The position numbers and the translations under genes are program-made. The notes beneath the pieces were generated by a model. That model was not told where the DNA came from, searched no databases, and was given only the letters and a program-made list of their open reading frames with translations. DNA of 64,000 nt from a marine gamma proteobacterium HTCC2080 (GTDB taxonomy: Bacteria; Pseudomonadota; Gammaproteobacteria; Pseudomonadales; Halieaceae), in assembly GCA_000169115.1 (NCBI GenBank), contig AAVV01000001.1, positions 248,001-312,000 on the forward strand, read 5' to 3'. The number at the start of each line of letters is the position of its first letter. The first letter of the stretch is position 1. This document shows positions 40,288 through 51,632 of the stretch, piece after piece.

Positions 40288-41253
40288 TTAGCGTTCCCGA
40301 TTTATCGCCATATCAGCCAATTCGTGCAGTGCCTCTAAAGCTGGTGACCGGTCTAGACCCTTTAGGGCCGCTAGGGCTGATTGTTGATGGAGCACGGCTT
40401 GCTCACGGGTGTAGTCGATACCACCCGAGCGGCGTACGGCGGCGATCACACCGGTAAGGTTTTCACTGTTTTTCTGGGAAAGTGCGTCTCGAACGATCGC
40501 AGCATCATCGGCACTGCCCGATGCCATGGTGTGAATCAGCGGGAGTGTAGGTTTGCCTTCATTGAGATCGTCGCCGACTTGCTTTCCCGTGACTTGGGGG
40601 TCACCGGTGTAGTCGAGAACATCGTCAATCATTTGAAAGGCAATGCCTAAATGCCGGCCGTAAGCGGCCATCTGTTCCTGCTGAGTCGTATCACGGCCCT
40701 TTAAAATGGCGCTGCCTCTACACGCAGCAGCGAAGAGGGCGGCTGTTTTACGGTCAATAACGTCGAGATATTGAGACTCGGTGACCGAGGGATCCCCTGC
40801 ACGCATCAACTGAAGAACCTCACCTGCCGCAATGGTGTTGGTGGTATCTGCCATGCTCTGCAAGAGTGATAGATCGCCCAGTTTAACCATGAGTTGAAAC
40901 GCTCGGGTGTAAATAAAGTCTCCGACTAGGACACTGGGTGCGTTACCGAATTCCGCGTTGGCCGTAGCCCGGCCTCGACGTAAGCTCGATAAGTCCACCA
41001 CGTCATCATGCAGTAGAGTCGCGGTGTGTATGAACTCTACAACAGCTGCAAATTTGATATCTGACAGATCAACGCCACCCTGAGCGCTGGCTGCTAAAAG
41101 CGCTAAAAGTGGTCTCAGGCGCTTGCCACCTGCGTCGACGATGTAATGCCCGACGTTTTCCACCATGGCGACGTCTGACTTTAACTGTTCAATAATGAGT
41201 TCATTGACCTGCTGGAACTCATCCGCAACGCAGGCACGTATCGATGTAATCAA
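40288..41253 (-). CDS. ispB: Octaprenyl (polyprenyl) diphosphate synthase
   Basis: 321 residues. Makes the ubiquinone side chain. The first aspartate motif is LLHDDVVDLSSLRRGRATAN and the second FQMIDDVLDYTGD. The residues before the first motif are A-T-L (FIHTATLLHDD), typical of long-chain synthases. Divergent from rplU as in E. coli, where ispB is next to rplU-rpmA. Convergent with manB, with only a short GC-rich hairpin (AACGCG/CGCGTT) between them. Confidence 0.95.
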   Translation of the reverse strand: MITSIRACVADEFQQVNELIIEQLKSDVAMVENVGHYIVDAGGKRLRPLLALLAASAQGGVDLSDIKFAAVVEFIHTATLLHDDVVDLSSLRRGRATANAEFGNAPSVLVGDFIYTRAFQLMVKLGDLSLLQSMADTTNTIAAGEVLQLMRAGDPSVTESQYLDVIDRKTAALFAAACRGSAILKGRDTTQQEQMAAYGRHLGIAFQMIDDVLDYTGDPQVTGKQVGDDLNEGKPTLPLIHTMASGSADDAAIVRDALSQKNSENLTGVIAAVRRSGGIDYTREQAVLHQQSALAALKGLDRSPALEALHELADMAINRER

Positions 41254-41353
41254 GAGGGCTCTCCTTGGGCCAGCGGATTATAGGGGCTTGCTGGGTTCTG
41301 CGCCATGCTGGCTAGTCGAAGTCGGTTAAAATAGAGACAAGTAATAAACACAC

Positions 41354-41382
41354 TTGAAGTTCGGGGCTTCCTCACCTAAAAT
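41354..41382 (+). promoter_or_regulatory. Probable promoter of rplU-rpmA
   Basis: -35 TTGAAG (41354-41359), a 17-base spacer, and -10 TAAAAT (41377-41382). It gives a leader of about 115 bases before rplU. Confidence 0.6.
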
Positions 41383-41502
41383 CCGCGCCCGAGCCTGATA
41401 ACCCGTGGGGTTGTCTTGCTCATCTGGTGCCGACGCTCTGCCCCGCTGCTTTTCTGGCGGTTGAAAAAGTTTGCGAGCCGGCTAACTACGAGGAAAAGTC
41501 TG

Positions 41503-41814
41503 ATGTATGCAGTGATTGAGAGCGGTGGCAAGCAGCACCGTGTTGAAGAAGGCGAAGTGCTCAAGTTGGAAAAACTTGAAGTCGCAACCGGTGACACGAT
41601 CGAATTCGACCGTGTATTCATGGTTGGCGCGGGCGCGGACGTTAAAATTGGTGCTCCCACAGTGGAGGGCAGCAAGGTGACCGCGGAGGTGGTTTCCCAC
41701 GGGCGCCATGCAAAAATTCGTATCGTGAAGTTTAATCGACGTAAGCACTACCGAAATGAGACGGGCCACAGACAGTGGTTCACTGAGGTCAAGATCACTG
41801 GCATAACGGGCTAA
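41503..41814 (+). CDS. rplU: 50S ribosomal protein L21
   Basis: 103 residues as in E. coli: [25 protein letters not shown] lies at 41490. The frame continues upstream to 41416, but that part is not L21-like and precedes the ribosome site. C terminus [20 protein letters not shown]. Forms the rplU-rpmA pair. Confidence 0.97.
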   Translation: MYAVIESGGKQHRVEEGEVLKLEKLEVATGDTIEFDRVFMVGAGADVKIGAPTVEGSKVTAEVVSHGRHAKIRIVKFNRRKHYRNETGHRQWFTEVKITGITG

Positions 41815-41826
41815 TAGGAGGCTTCC

Positions 41827-42084
41827 ATGGCACACAAAAAAGCAGGCGGTAGTACTCGGAACGGTCGCGATTCAGAAAGCAAGCGATTGGGCGTCAAGGT
41901 CTTTGGTGGTCAAGAGATCCCTGCTGGCGGTATTATTGTGCGCCAGCGCGGCACAAAATTTCACGCCGGTGATAACGTTCGGGTAGGCAAGGACCACACC
42001 TTGTTCGCCACGTCGGCTGGTAAGGTCGAGTTCTATGTTGGTGGCCCCCGCAACCGAAAGCAGGTTCGGGTCGTCAGCGCGTAG
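41827..42084 (+). CDS. rpmA: 50S ribosomal protein L27
   Basis: 85 residues as in E. coli. [20 protein letters not shown]; the flexible N-terminal tail reaches the peptidyl-transferase centre. TAGGAGG site immediately upstream. The N terminus has no processed leader of the Firmicutes kind. Followed by a strong terminator. Confidence 0.97.
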   Translation: MAHKKAGGSTRNGRDSESKRLGVKVFGGQEIPAGGIIVRQRGTKFHAGDNVRVGKDHTLFATSAGKVEFYVGGPRNRKQVRVVSA

Positions 42085-42107
42085 GTTCAGCGACCACATG
42101 GTGACAC

Positions 42108-42136
42108 AAAGCCTCGTCAGCTGACGGGGCTTTTTT
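42108..42136 (+). terminator. Terminator after rpmA
   Basis: AAAGCCTCGTCAG pairs with CTGACGGGGCTTT (one T-G pair) and runs into six T residues. Separates rplU-rpmA from obgE, although read-through is possible. Confidence 0.93.
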
Positions 42137-42187
42137 GTTTTGGGCTGCGGCTAAACAGGCGCAGCAGTGCACATCCCGGAGGGATGA

Positions 42188-44510
<2,323 letters not shown>

Positions 44511-44514
<4 letters not shown>

Positions 44515-45371
44515 GTGCTGCGATGGTGCTGTTACTCGTCTATTTGCCCGCTATTTTTGGGGTGAGTATTTTGGGTGGCTGGTTACCTCGTCGTTTTCAG
44601 ATGACGCACACCCGAACGCAGCTGATTATGAGTCTGGTGGCCGGTTTGATGTTAGGAGTGGCTTTTTTCCATCTCATTCCCCACGCTGCACTCGCCAAAA
44701 CAGCGACGATCGATTTTGCCATGGCCTGGGTAATGGCTGGCCTAGTTTTCATGCTGGTGCTGTTGCGGCTGTTTCACTTTCATCAGCATGACTTTGACGA
44801 AGCTCATGGCAGCTGCGGTGAGGGCGGTGCCAATACACACAGCCATGGACACGCCCATGATCACAGCCACATCCAACCTCCCGGAGGGCCCTTCACTTGG
44901 ATGGGACTGTTGTTGGGTTTTGCAATTCATACTCTGGTGGACGGGATTGCGCTGGGTGCAGTGATGCGGGCGGGCACCGGGTCGGATGCTGGTATTTTGG
45001 GTCTGGGCGTTTTCTTGGCGATATTCTTGCACAAACCCTTGGATGCCTTGTCTATTGAAACGGTCCTTGCGGCATCGGGCCAGTCACCCCGGCGCAGGCA
45101 CTGGATCAACCTCATATTCTCGCTTCTGTGCCCCGTTGCTGCGGTAATATTTTGGTATTCCGTTGAGTTGTCGCCCGCTGACGGTCGAATATTAGCTGCG
45201 GCCTTAGCTTTCTCCGCCGGTGCTTTTATTTGTATCGCATTGGGTGATTTGTTACCGGAAATTCAATTTCACAGTCACGACCGTGGCAAATTAACGCTAC
45301 TTTTCATGCTCGGTATTGCTATCGCTTGGGGGATTGGCGTCGTAGAGCCTGCCCACATTCTTCAGCTGTGA
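44511..45371 (+). CDS. ZIP-family divalent metal transporter
   Basis: 286 residues, about eight membrane helices. Metal-binding signature in helix 4: HTLVDGIALGAV; helix 5 has LHKPLDALSIE. Between helices 3 and 4 lies a histidine-rich loop (HFHQHDF ... HSHGHAHDHSH), the cytosolic metal-sensing loop of ZIP proteins. Likely imports zinc or iron; the exact metal is not readable. Its ATG overlaps the proB stop by four bases (ATGA). Confidence 0.88.
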
Positions 45372-45376
45372 GCTGG

Positions 45377-46459
45377 CTAGCGGAGAGCCCCAAACGCTTC
45401 GGCTTCTGAGCGTGATTTTTGGGGGTCGTATGCAGACGCCTCCCAGCCTATCAACTCTCTTTGGATGCGATCAGTCAGGGCATCAAGGTGATCCGTGCTC
45501 GCGTTAAGGCATGGGATATATTCGTAGCGTGTGCCACCGGCCTCGAGAAAATAGTCTCGATTCTCCATGCCAATTTCTTCGATAGTCTCAAGGCAATCGG
45601 CAGAGAAACCCGGACAAATAATTTGTAGTGATTTCACACCTTTTTCGGGGAGGGATTTGAGTGTTTCATCGGTGTAGGGTTTTATCCACTCCTCCCGACC
45701 AAAGCGCGACTGAAAAGTCGATAAATAGTCGTTGGGATCGAGGCCTAGAGCCTCTGCAACGAGTCGCGTCGTTTTATGGCACTGACAATGATACGGATCG
45801 CCATTTTGCAGGTAACGTTGTGGGCTGCCGTGGTAGCTAAATATTAATTTATCGGCACGTCCATGTTGCTCCCAATGTTGACGAATCGACGCGGCAACCG
45901 CAGCGATATAACCCGGATCATCGCAGTAGTTGGCAATAAACCGGAAATTGGGTAGCCATCGGCGGGTTACAAAATCAGCCGCAATTTCATCAAAGGTAGA
46001 GCCCGTCGTGGGCCCCGCATACTGGGGGTAAAGGGGCAGCACGACGAGCCGCTGAATGCCCGCGTTGAATAGATCTTGGAGAACACTGGGAATCGATGGA
46101 TTCCCGTAGCGCATCGCGCCGCGCACCATCACGTGATCACCTACTCGGCTTTTCAGTCGCTCCTCGATGCCGCTGACCTGATCCATGAGGTGGTATAGCA
46201 GAGGAGATCCGCGATCGGTCCAAACTTCGCTGTAAGCCTCAGCTGATCTCTTTGGCCGCGTGTTCAAGATGATACCGTTAAGAATAAGCCACCAAATCAA
46301 TCGGGGTACTTCTACAACTCGGGGGTCGCTCAAGAATTGCTTGAGGTATGGGCGCAGCGCTTTAGCCGTGGGCGCTTGTGGCGTCCCCAGATTGGTGACC
46401 AACACCCCGGTTAACGGGGGCGTGCCATGATCGTAGTCGGTCGTGCCGCGGTAACTCAT
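45377..46459 (-). CDS. hemH: Ferrochelatase
   Basis: 360 residues. Inserts iron into protoporphyrin IX, last step of heme synthesis. Conserved: GVLVTNLGTPQAPTAKALRPYL near the N terminus, LPLYPQYAGPTTGSTFDE, the histidine in FSYHGSPQRYL, and a glutamate in PGFSADCLETIEEIG. The C-terminal tail (about 325-360) is somewhat long. Heme supply fits the nearby P450. Five bases separate it from the convergent ZIP gene. Confidence 0.96.
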   Translation of the reverse strand: MSYRGTTDYDHGTPPLTGVLVTNLGTPQAPTAKALRPYLKQFLSDPRVVEVPRLIWWLILNGIILNTRPKRSAEAYSEVWTDRGSPLLYHLMDQVSGIEERLKSRVGDHVMVRGAMRYGNPSIPSVLQDLFNAGIQRLVVLPLYPQYAGPTTGSTFDEIAADFVTRRWLPNFRFIANYCDDPGYIAAVAASIRQHWEQHGRADKLIFSYHGSPQRYLQNGDPYHCQCHKTTRLVAEALGLDPNDYLSTFQSRFGREEWIKPYTDETLKSLPEKGVKSLQIICPGFSADCLETIEEIGMENRDYFLEAGGTRYEYIPCLNASTDHLDALTDRIQRELIGWEASAYDPQKSRSEAEAFGALR

Positions 46460-46652
46460 TACTTTTCCTGGTCAATATCTCTACAACAGGCATACGGAGT
46501 GTGGCGCTCCACGGATGCCTAGGGGCGTACATTGTACGCTTGTCGGGGCTTTGGGTTACACCGGCGTGAACCCGTGGTATAAAAACCTACTCAAAATTCA
46601 AAAACACCACACAAGGCCTTGCAGACGCCTCGAGATAGAGAAGTTAGACCCT

Positions 46653-47819
46653 ATGAGCCTCGATTTTGACAGTGCCCAACTACCTAACCCCAACCTGACT
46701 GATTTACATCATGCCTGGAGGGAGCAGCTACGCCGCTTTATTGATGTTGAAATTATGCCCTATGCCGACGATTGGGATGAGGCCGGAGAGATTCCAATTG
46801 GGTTGTGGCCAAAGGCTGCTGAGGTGGGGTTGTTGGGGCTGAGCTACCCGGAGGTCTACGGCGGAACTCCGGGTGATGTTTGGCTGGGGCAGATCACTGC
46901 GGAGGAGCTTGGACGTGTTGGTGCTGGCGGTATTAACGCTAGCCTAATGGTTCACAATATTGGGTTGCCGCCGATTATCAATTGGGGCTCCCAAACCATG
47001 AAGGACGAAATTGCGCCCCCCATACTCCGGGGGGAAGCATGGATTTCACTTGGGATTACCGAGCCGGGTGGCGGATCTGACGTGGCTAACCTCCAGACTA
47101 CGGCAGTGCGTGACGGTGACGACTACGTGGTTAATGGGTCAAAAACCTACATCACCGGGGGAATGCGCGCGAACTGGGTTTCTACCGCTGTGCGTACGGG
47201 CGGTGAGGGTGCCGGTGGCGTCTCCATGCTTTTGATTCCCACCGATGCGGAGGGCTTTTCCCGCACACCTCTAAACCGAAAGCAGGGTTGGTGGGCTTCT
47301 GATACGGCCACGCTGTACTTCGACAATGTCAGGGTGCCTGCAACACAGCTGATCGGTGAAGAAAATCAGGGTTTCCGGGTGATCATGACGAACTTTAATA
47401 GCGAGCGTATGGGCATGGCGATCCACATGGAGGCGGCGGCGAGAGTCTGCATGGAGGAGGCGGTGAGCTGGGCTCGCGAGCGTAAAACCTTCGGCAAACG
47501 ATTGGGCGATCATCAAGTTATTCGTCATAAAATTGCTATGATGAAACAAAAAATAAACGCCACGCAGGCCTATATTCGTGTGTGCAACGAGTCAATTGAG
47601 CGGGGTGAACCCAATCCCGCGGATATCGCCTTGCTCAAGGTCCAGGCTAGTGAGGTCATGGAATTTTGCGCGCGGGAGGCTATGCAGGTGTTGGGTGGCC
47701 TCGGTTTTATGCGCGGTAGCCGCACTGAGCGGATTTATCGAGAAGTGAGAGTAAATGCGATTGGCGGGGGGTCTGAAGAAATTATGCGTGACCTGGCATC
47801 TCGTCAATACGGACTGTAA
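46653..47819 (+). CDS. Acyl-CoA dehydrogenase
   Basis: 388 residues from ATG 46653; the frame is open from 46515, but the upstream part (rich in H, R and K) is not dehydrogenase-like. FAD-binding patterns: AWISLGITEPGGGSDVANLQ and YITGG. The C-terminal loop AIGGGSEEIMRDLASRQ lacks the glutamate of MCAD (IYEGT). The glutamate at residue 251 in NFNSERMGM lies where isovaleryl- and long-chain dehydrogenases keep their catalytic base. So a branched, long or cyclic acyl substrate is likely. First of three consecutive dehydrogenase genes. Confidence 0.9.
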   Translation: MSLDFDSAQLPNPNLTDLHHAWREQLRRFIDVEIMPYADDWDEAGEIPIGLWPKAAEVGLLGLSYPEVYGGTPGDVWLGQITAEELGRVGAGGINASLMVHNIGLPPIINWGSQTMKDEIAPPILRGEAWISLGITEPGGGSDVANLQTTAVRDGDDYVVNGSKTYITGGMRANWVSTAVRTGGEGAGGVSMLLIPTDAEGFSRTPLNRKQGWWASDTATLYFDNVRVPATQLIGEENQGFRVIMTNFNSERMGMAIHMEAAARVCMEEAVSWARERKTFGKRLGDHQVIRHKIAMMKQKINATQAYIRVCNESIERGEPNPADIALLKVQASEVMEFCAREAMQVLGGLGFMRGSRTERIYREVRVNAIGGGSEEIMRDLASRQYGL

Positions 47820-47833
47820 CGAAAGGAGCCATC

Positions 47834-49036
47834 ATGGCGGAGTCTAAAGAAACACTAAAAGCATTTCAGGCCGACGTTGCGGCATGGATGAAAGAGCATG
47901 TCCCGGCTGACCCTGGATTCCTACTACCCTTAAGTTTTCTTGAGGTTGGGACAGAGCAGCAGCTCGATTTTCTCAGAGCCTGGCAGCACAAAGTTTGGGA
48001 GGCCGGGTTTTTAGGAATGCACTGGCCAACAGAATACGGTGGGCAGGGCGCAGATCCTGCCTATCAGGGCATAGTTGACCGAGAGATGGCTCGGTGCAAC
48101 GCACCGATCATGTTTAATACCATTGGCTTAGGCTGGACTGGCCCGCTGTTATTGGAAATGGGGACAGACGCCGAAAAGTCGAAGTACCTGAAACACATTC
48201 TTTCCGGTGACGAAATATGGTGCCAAGGCTTTTCAGAGCCCGATCACGGTTCAGATCTCGGTGCGGTTCAAACCAAGGCCGTACGTGACGGCGATGAGTA
48301 TGTGATCAATGGGTCCAAGATTTGGACGACCCTGGGGAACTACGCAGATCATATGATTCTGCTTGCACGCACAGATCCCACAGCCGAGCGTAAATACGAT
48401 GGACTGTCATTTTTCCTTTCGCCTATGAAGGTTGCCGGCGTCGATGCGGTACCTATCCGTAAAGTTACGGGTGAATACGGATTCAATCAGGTATTTTTTA
48501 CCGATACCCGAATTCCTGCAGACACACTCATGGTCGGTGAGGGTAAAGGGTGGGGTGTCGCCATGAAAACCCTTGAATACGAGCGTGGTGTGACGGCAGG
48601 CCAAGCAACGGGACACTGGATGGTGGCGATAGAAATCGACGATTTGATCAATGATTTGCGAGGATTCGAGCGTGACGGTGCTCCTGTATTTGACGACCCC
48701 GCCGTTCGAGACGAAGCGGTTGGCCTAATCATGGAGGCGAAAGCATTGTCGCTTTCAGCGCGCCGAATGGGCGTTCCTGCCTTAACCAGTGACTTCCCCA
48801 TGGGTTTACCATTGTCGTCCAAATACCGCGGCACGGAGTGGTCGAGGCGTATGAAGTTATTTGGCGCTGCTATGCAGGGCGCTCAGGGTTCGCTTTATGT
48901 TGAAGACCCAAACGCGCACCGCGGTGGGTTTTGGCAGCGGGCTTATTTTTCTAACTTTGGCGCCACCATAGGCGGCGGTACCAGCCAGGTACAAGCCAAC
49001 ATTATTGCCGAGCATGTTCTCGGTCTGCCCAAGTAA
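47834..49036 (+). CDS. Acyl-CoA dehydrogenase, likely catalytic alpha subunit
   Basis: 400 residues. WCQGFSEPDHGSDLGAVQTK and IWTTLGNYAD form the flavin/substrate region. The C terminus reads NFGATIGGGTSQVQANIIAE, without an MCAD-type glutamate. Glu250 in TLEYERGVTAG occupies the alternative catalytic position used in the alpha subunits of actinobacterial alpha2beta2 steroid side-chain dehydrogenases. The next gene encodes a paralogue lacking this glutamate, so the two probably form a heteromer. GAAAGGAG precedes ATG 47834, 15 bases after the previous gene. Confidence 0.88.
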   Translation: MAESKETLKAFQADVAAWMKEHVPADPGFLLPLSFLEVGTEQQLDFLRAWQHKVWEAGFLGMHWPTEYGGQGADPAYQGIVDREMARCNAPIMFNTIGLGWTGPLLLEMGTDAEKSKYLKHILSGDEIWCQGFSEPDHGSDLGAVQTKAVRDGDEYVINGSKIWTTLGNYADHMILLARTDPTAERKYDGLSFFLSPMKVAGVDAVPIRKVTGEYGFNQVFFTDTRIPADTLMVGEGKGWGVAMKTLEYERGVTAGQATGHWMVAIEIDDLINDLRGFERDGAPVFDDPAVRDEAVGLIMEAKALSLSARRMGVPALTSDFPMGLPLSSKYRGTEWSRRMKLFGAAMQGAQGSLYVEDPNAHRGGFWQRAYFSNFGATIGGGTSQVQANIIAEHVLGLPK

Positions 49037-49047
49037 GGAGTGCAGTG

Positions 49048-50169
49048 ATGACATCAGTACTTGGGAATGTATCCCTTAAATTCAGTGATGAGCAAAGTAT
49101 GCTCATGGACGTGGCCCGCGGCTTCCTCAATGATAAGGCCCCTACCGATAAAATTCGCGAATTCCTTGAGAGTGATCAGGGGTACGAACCCCAGCTGTGG
49201 GAAGAGATTGTTAACTTGGGCTGGACCGGTATTGCACTGCCTGAAATGGTGGGGGGCGCAGGCCTAGGGATCAGCGCGGTCATCCCGGTTGCAGAGGCAA
49301 TGGGTCACGCTTTGCTGGGCACGCCCTTGATTGACACAACCTTGGCAGGGCAATTACTGCTGCGAGCGGGTGGTGCAGAGCAGGAGCCCTTGTTACAAGA
49401 GATCGCTGAGGGTCGTATTGCTACCGTTGCGTTTCTTGACGGAGGCGACTGGGGCGGCGCTAATCTAGCCCTTACGATGACTACAGAGGGTGTGCTAAGT
49501 GGCAGTAAAACCTTTGTCGGTTGTGGTCATGAAGCCAGCCTCATTTTGGTCGTCGGCCAGTGTGACAACGCTCCCGCCATTGCGGTGGTAGACGCGGCAG
49601 ATTTAAAAGCCGGTGCGATATCGGTCAATACGCTCATTGACCTTACCAAACGTACAGCACAGATTGACTTCACCGGAGTGCCAGCGAAAGCAGTACTCAC
49701 GGGTGAGCATGTTGTGGCCGCAATAAGGGACTATAGATTGCTTGGCGCCTTGCTGACTGCTGCTGAAGCCGCGGGTAGTGCGGCACGATGCTTGGCGGTA
49801 ATCGTTGATTATTTGAAGACGCGCAAGCAGTTCGGCAAACTCATTGGTTCCTATCAGGCACTCAAGCATCCCACGGTTGATATCTATTGTGGTGTCGAGG
49901 ATGCCCGCAGTTTTTGCTATCACGCGGCGTCCTTGTTAGACGCCGATTCCCTGAGCCACGATGCTGAAATCGCCTGCCGTATGGCCAAGGTATCGGCTGG
50001 ACAAACCATGTCCTATGCGGGAGACCGCGCGGTACAGTTTCATGGCGGTATTGGCTTCACCTGGGATTGTGATTCAACCCTCTTCATCCGCCGTGGTCAG
50101 TGGAGCCATCAGGTCTTTGGAGATGCGATTCATCACCGTAAACGTTTAGCTAGCCTGCTGCTTGACTGA
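49048..50169 (+). CDS. Acyl-CoA dehydrogenase, likely non-catalytic beta subunit
   Basis: 373 residues from ATG 49048 (AAGGAG seven bases upstream; the in-frame GTG at 49045 is less well spaced). The N- and C-terminal helical domains are recognisable (DEQSMLMDVARGFLNDKAP; TRKQFGKLIGSYQALKHPTV; AVQFHGGIGFTWDCD). At the position of the catalytic glutamate the protein reads AIRDYRLLGALL, a tyrosine, and the C-terminal glutamate is also absent. That fits the beta subunit of an alpha2beta2 dehydrogenase whose alpha is the gene just upstream. Confidence 0.85.
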   Translation: MTSVLGNVSLKFSDEQSMLMDVARGFLNDKAPTDKIREFLESDQGYEPQLWEEIVNLGWTGIALPEMVGGAGLGISAVIPVAEAMGHALLGTPLIDTTLAGQLLLRAGGAEQEPLLQEIAEGRIATVAFLDGGDWGGANLALTMTTEGVLSGSKTFVGCGHEASLILVVGQCDNAPAIAVVDAADLKAGAISVNTLIDLTKRTAQIDFTGVPAKAVLTGEHVVAAIRDYRLLGALLTAAEAAGSAARCLAVIVDYLKTRKQFGKLIGSYQALKHPTVDIYCGVEDARSFCYHAASLLDADSLSHDAEIACRMAKVSAGQTMSYAGDRAVQFHGGIGFTWDCDSTLFIRRGQWSHQVFGDAIHHRKRLASLLLD

Positions 50170-50237
50170 CCCTGCTTTGTCCGGGGGCAATTACCGCCCT
50201 CGGTAGTCCGCAAACCGCAGTCCCACGTAGGACTGCC

Positions 50238-51632
50238 ATGACTAACAATAAACCCATCCGTCGTGGTGCCCTCAGCCGTGGATTGAGCTTGTCCATCGCG
50301 GGTGCTCGGGCCGGAGGTGCCTTTGCTTTTGACAGCGCATTGCGCAAGCTCCGGGGCGAGGAGGGGGGTAATAGCGAGCGATTGGATCGAGAGGCTCAAC
50401 GCTTTGCTCGCAGCCTCGGTGAACTCAAAGGCAGCTACGTCAAAATCGGCCAAATGTTTGCGCTGTTGGGTGAACACTTCTTACCTGCGCCTTTAACCAC
50501 TGCTCTGCACCAGCTTGAATCTCAGGCCCAGCCCTTGCACTGGCGTCATGTGGAGCCGCTGCTCCGGGTGGCACTGGGTTCTCGTTACAATGAACTTGAA
50601 ATTGAGCCTCATGCCCTTGCAGCAGCATCGCTGGCACAGGTACATCGCGCTCGTGTCGTCGCCACTGATGACGCGGTTGTCGTCAAGGTTCAATACCCCG
50701 ATTTAGCCGATATGCTCGATGAAGATTTCGATGCCGTCGTCAAAATGTTGCGGTTAGCGCGTTGGATTCCACTCAGCCAAGACTTTGATTCTTGGTTAGC
50801 GACCTTGCGCACCCAGCTTCATGCCGAAATCGACTATCCGAGAGAAATGGCGATAGCGAAAAAGCTCGCCAGTGCACTCGTAAAATATGATGCGCTGACA
50901 GTTGAGGGTGTTTCCCTGAGCGTGCCCACTTTTTGGCCGCGTTATTCTGGAAATCAATGGCTCACCATGGATTACGTCCCAGGGTTTCAAGCCGGTTCTC
51001 CAGAGGTCGCGGCCCTTCCTCAAGGTCGGCGGAACGCTTTGGGGCGGTTAATGCTAGAGCTTTTTTTCGTCGAGATCTTTGAGTTGGGCTTCATGCAAAG
51101 CGACCCCAACTTTGGTAATTATCTGATCAGTGCCGAGGGTGATCAGCTGACCCTTTTAGACTTTGGCTCTGTTATGACCCTCGATGAGCCCGTGCAAGCG
51201 GCGTTGTGCGACACCATTGTGGCAGGGCATTGCAACGACGATGCGGGGCTGTTGTCCGGATTGCAGCGGTTGGGTTGTTTAAAGGACGATGCGGGCAGCC
51301 ATGCTCAGGAGACCTTCAGGACTTTTGTCGTGAATTTGCTGGAACCGCTGCGACACCCCTCACAGCTACCTCCCGAGTTTTTGAATGCGTCAGGTGAATA
51401 TTGTTGGGGCCGCTCGGCATTGCTTAACCGCACCGGGCGCCATGTTGCAAAGTTGGTGGCGAGTCGGCAGTTCACTATTCCCAGCGCTGACTTTGCTCTG
51501 GTGGCCCGAAAGCTGACCGGGGTATTTACATTTATCGCTGTGCTCAATGCCGAATTTAATGCCTATGACGTGATTGCTCCTTACCTCAAGCGCAAGGCCC
51601 CTAAAAAACATCGAACGGGGCGAAGGACATGA
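50238..51632 (+). CDS. UbiB/ABC1 (AarF/ADCK) family atypical kinase, copy 1
   Basis: 464 residues. ABC1 marks in order: KIGQ at 69-72 (GSYVKIGQMFALLG), AAASLAQVHRAR with the alanine-rich loop replacing the glycine loop, AEIDYPREM with ExD, and LLDFGSVM. These features define the UbiB fold, whose members affect ubiquinone synthesis or lipid handling as ATPases. It differs from true UbiB, which is longer and carries C-terminal membrane helices not seen here. The stop overlaps the start of copy 2 (ATGA). Confidence 0.88.
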   Translation: MTNNKPIRRGALSRGLSLSIAGARAGGAFAFDSALRKLRGEEGGNSERLDREAQRFARSLGELKGSYVKIGQMFALLGEHFLPAPLTTALHQLESQAQPLHWRHVEPLLRVALGSRYNELEIEPHALAAASLAQVHRARVVATDDAVVVKVQYPDLADMLDEDFDAVVKMLRLARWIPLSQDFDSWLATLRTQLHAEIDYPREMAIAKKLASALVKYDALTVEGVSLSVPTFWPRYSGNQWLTMDYVPGFQAGSPEVAALPQGRRNALGRLMLELFFVEIFELGFMQSDPNFGNYLISAEGDQLTLLDFGSVMTLDEPVQAALCDTIVAGHCNDDAGLLSGLQRLGCLKDDAGSHAQETFRTFVVNLLEPLRHPSQLPPEFLNASGEYCWGRSALLNRTGRHVAKLVASRQFTIPSADFALVARKLTGVFTFIAVLNAEFNAYDVIAPYLKRKAPKKHRTGRRT

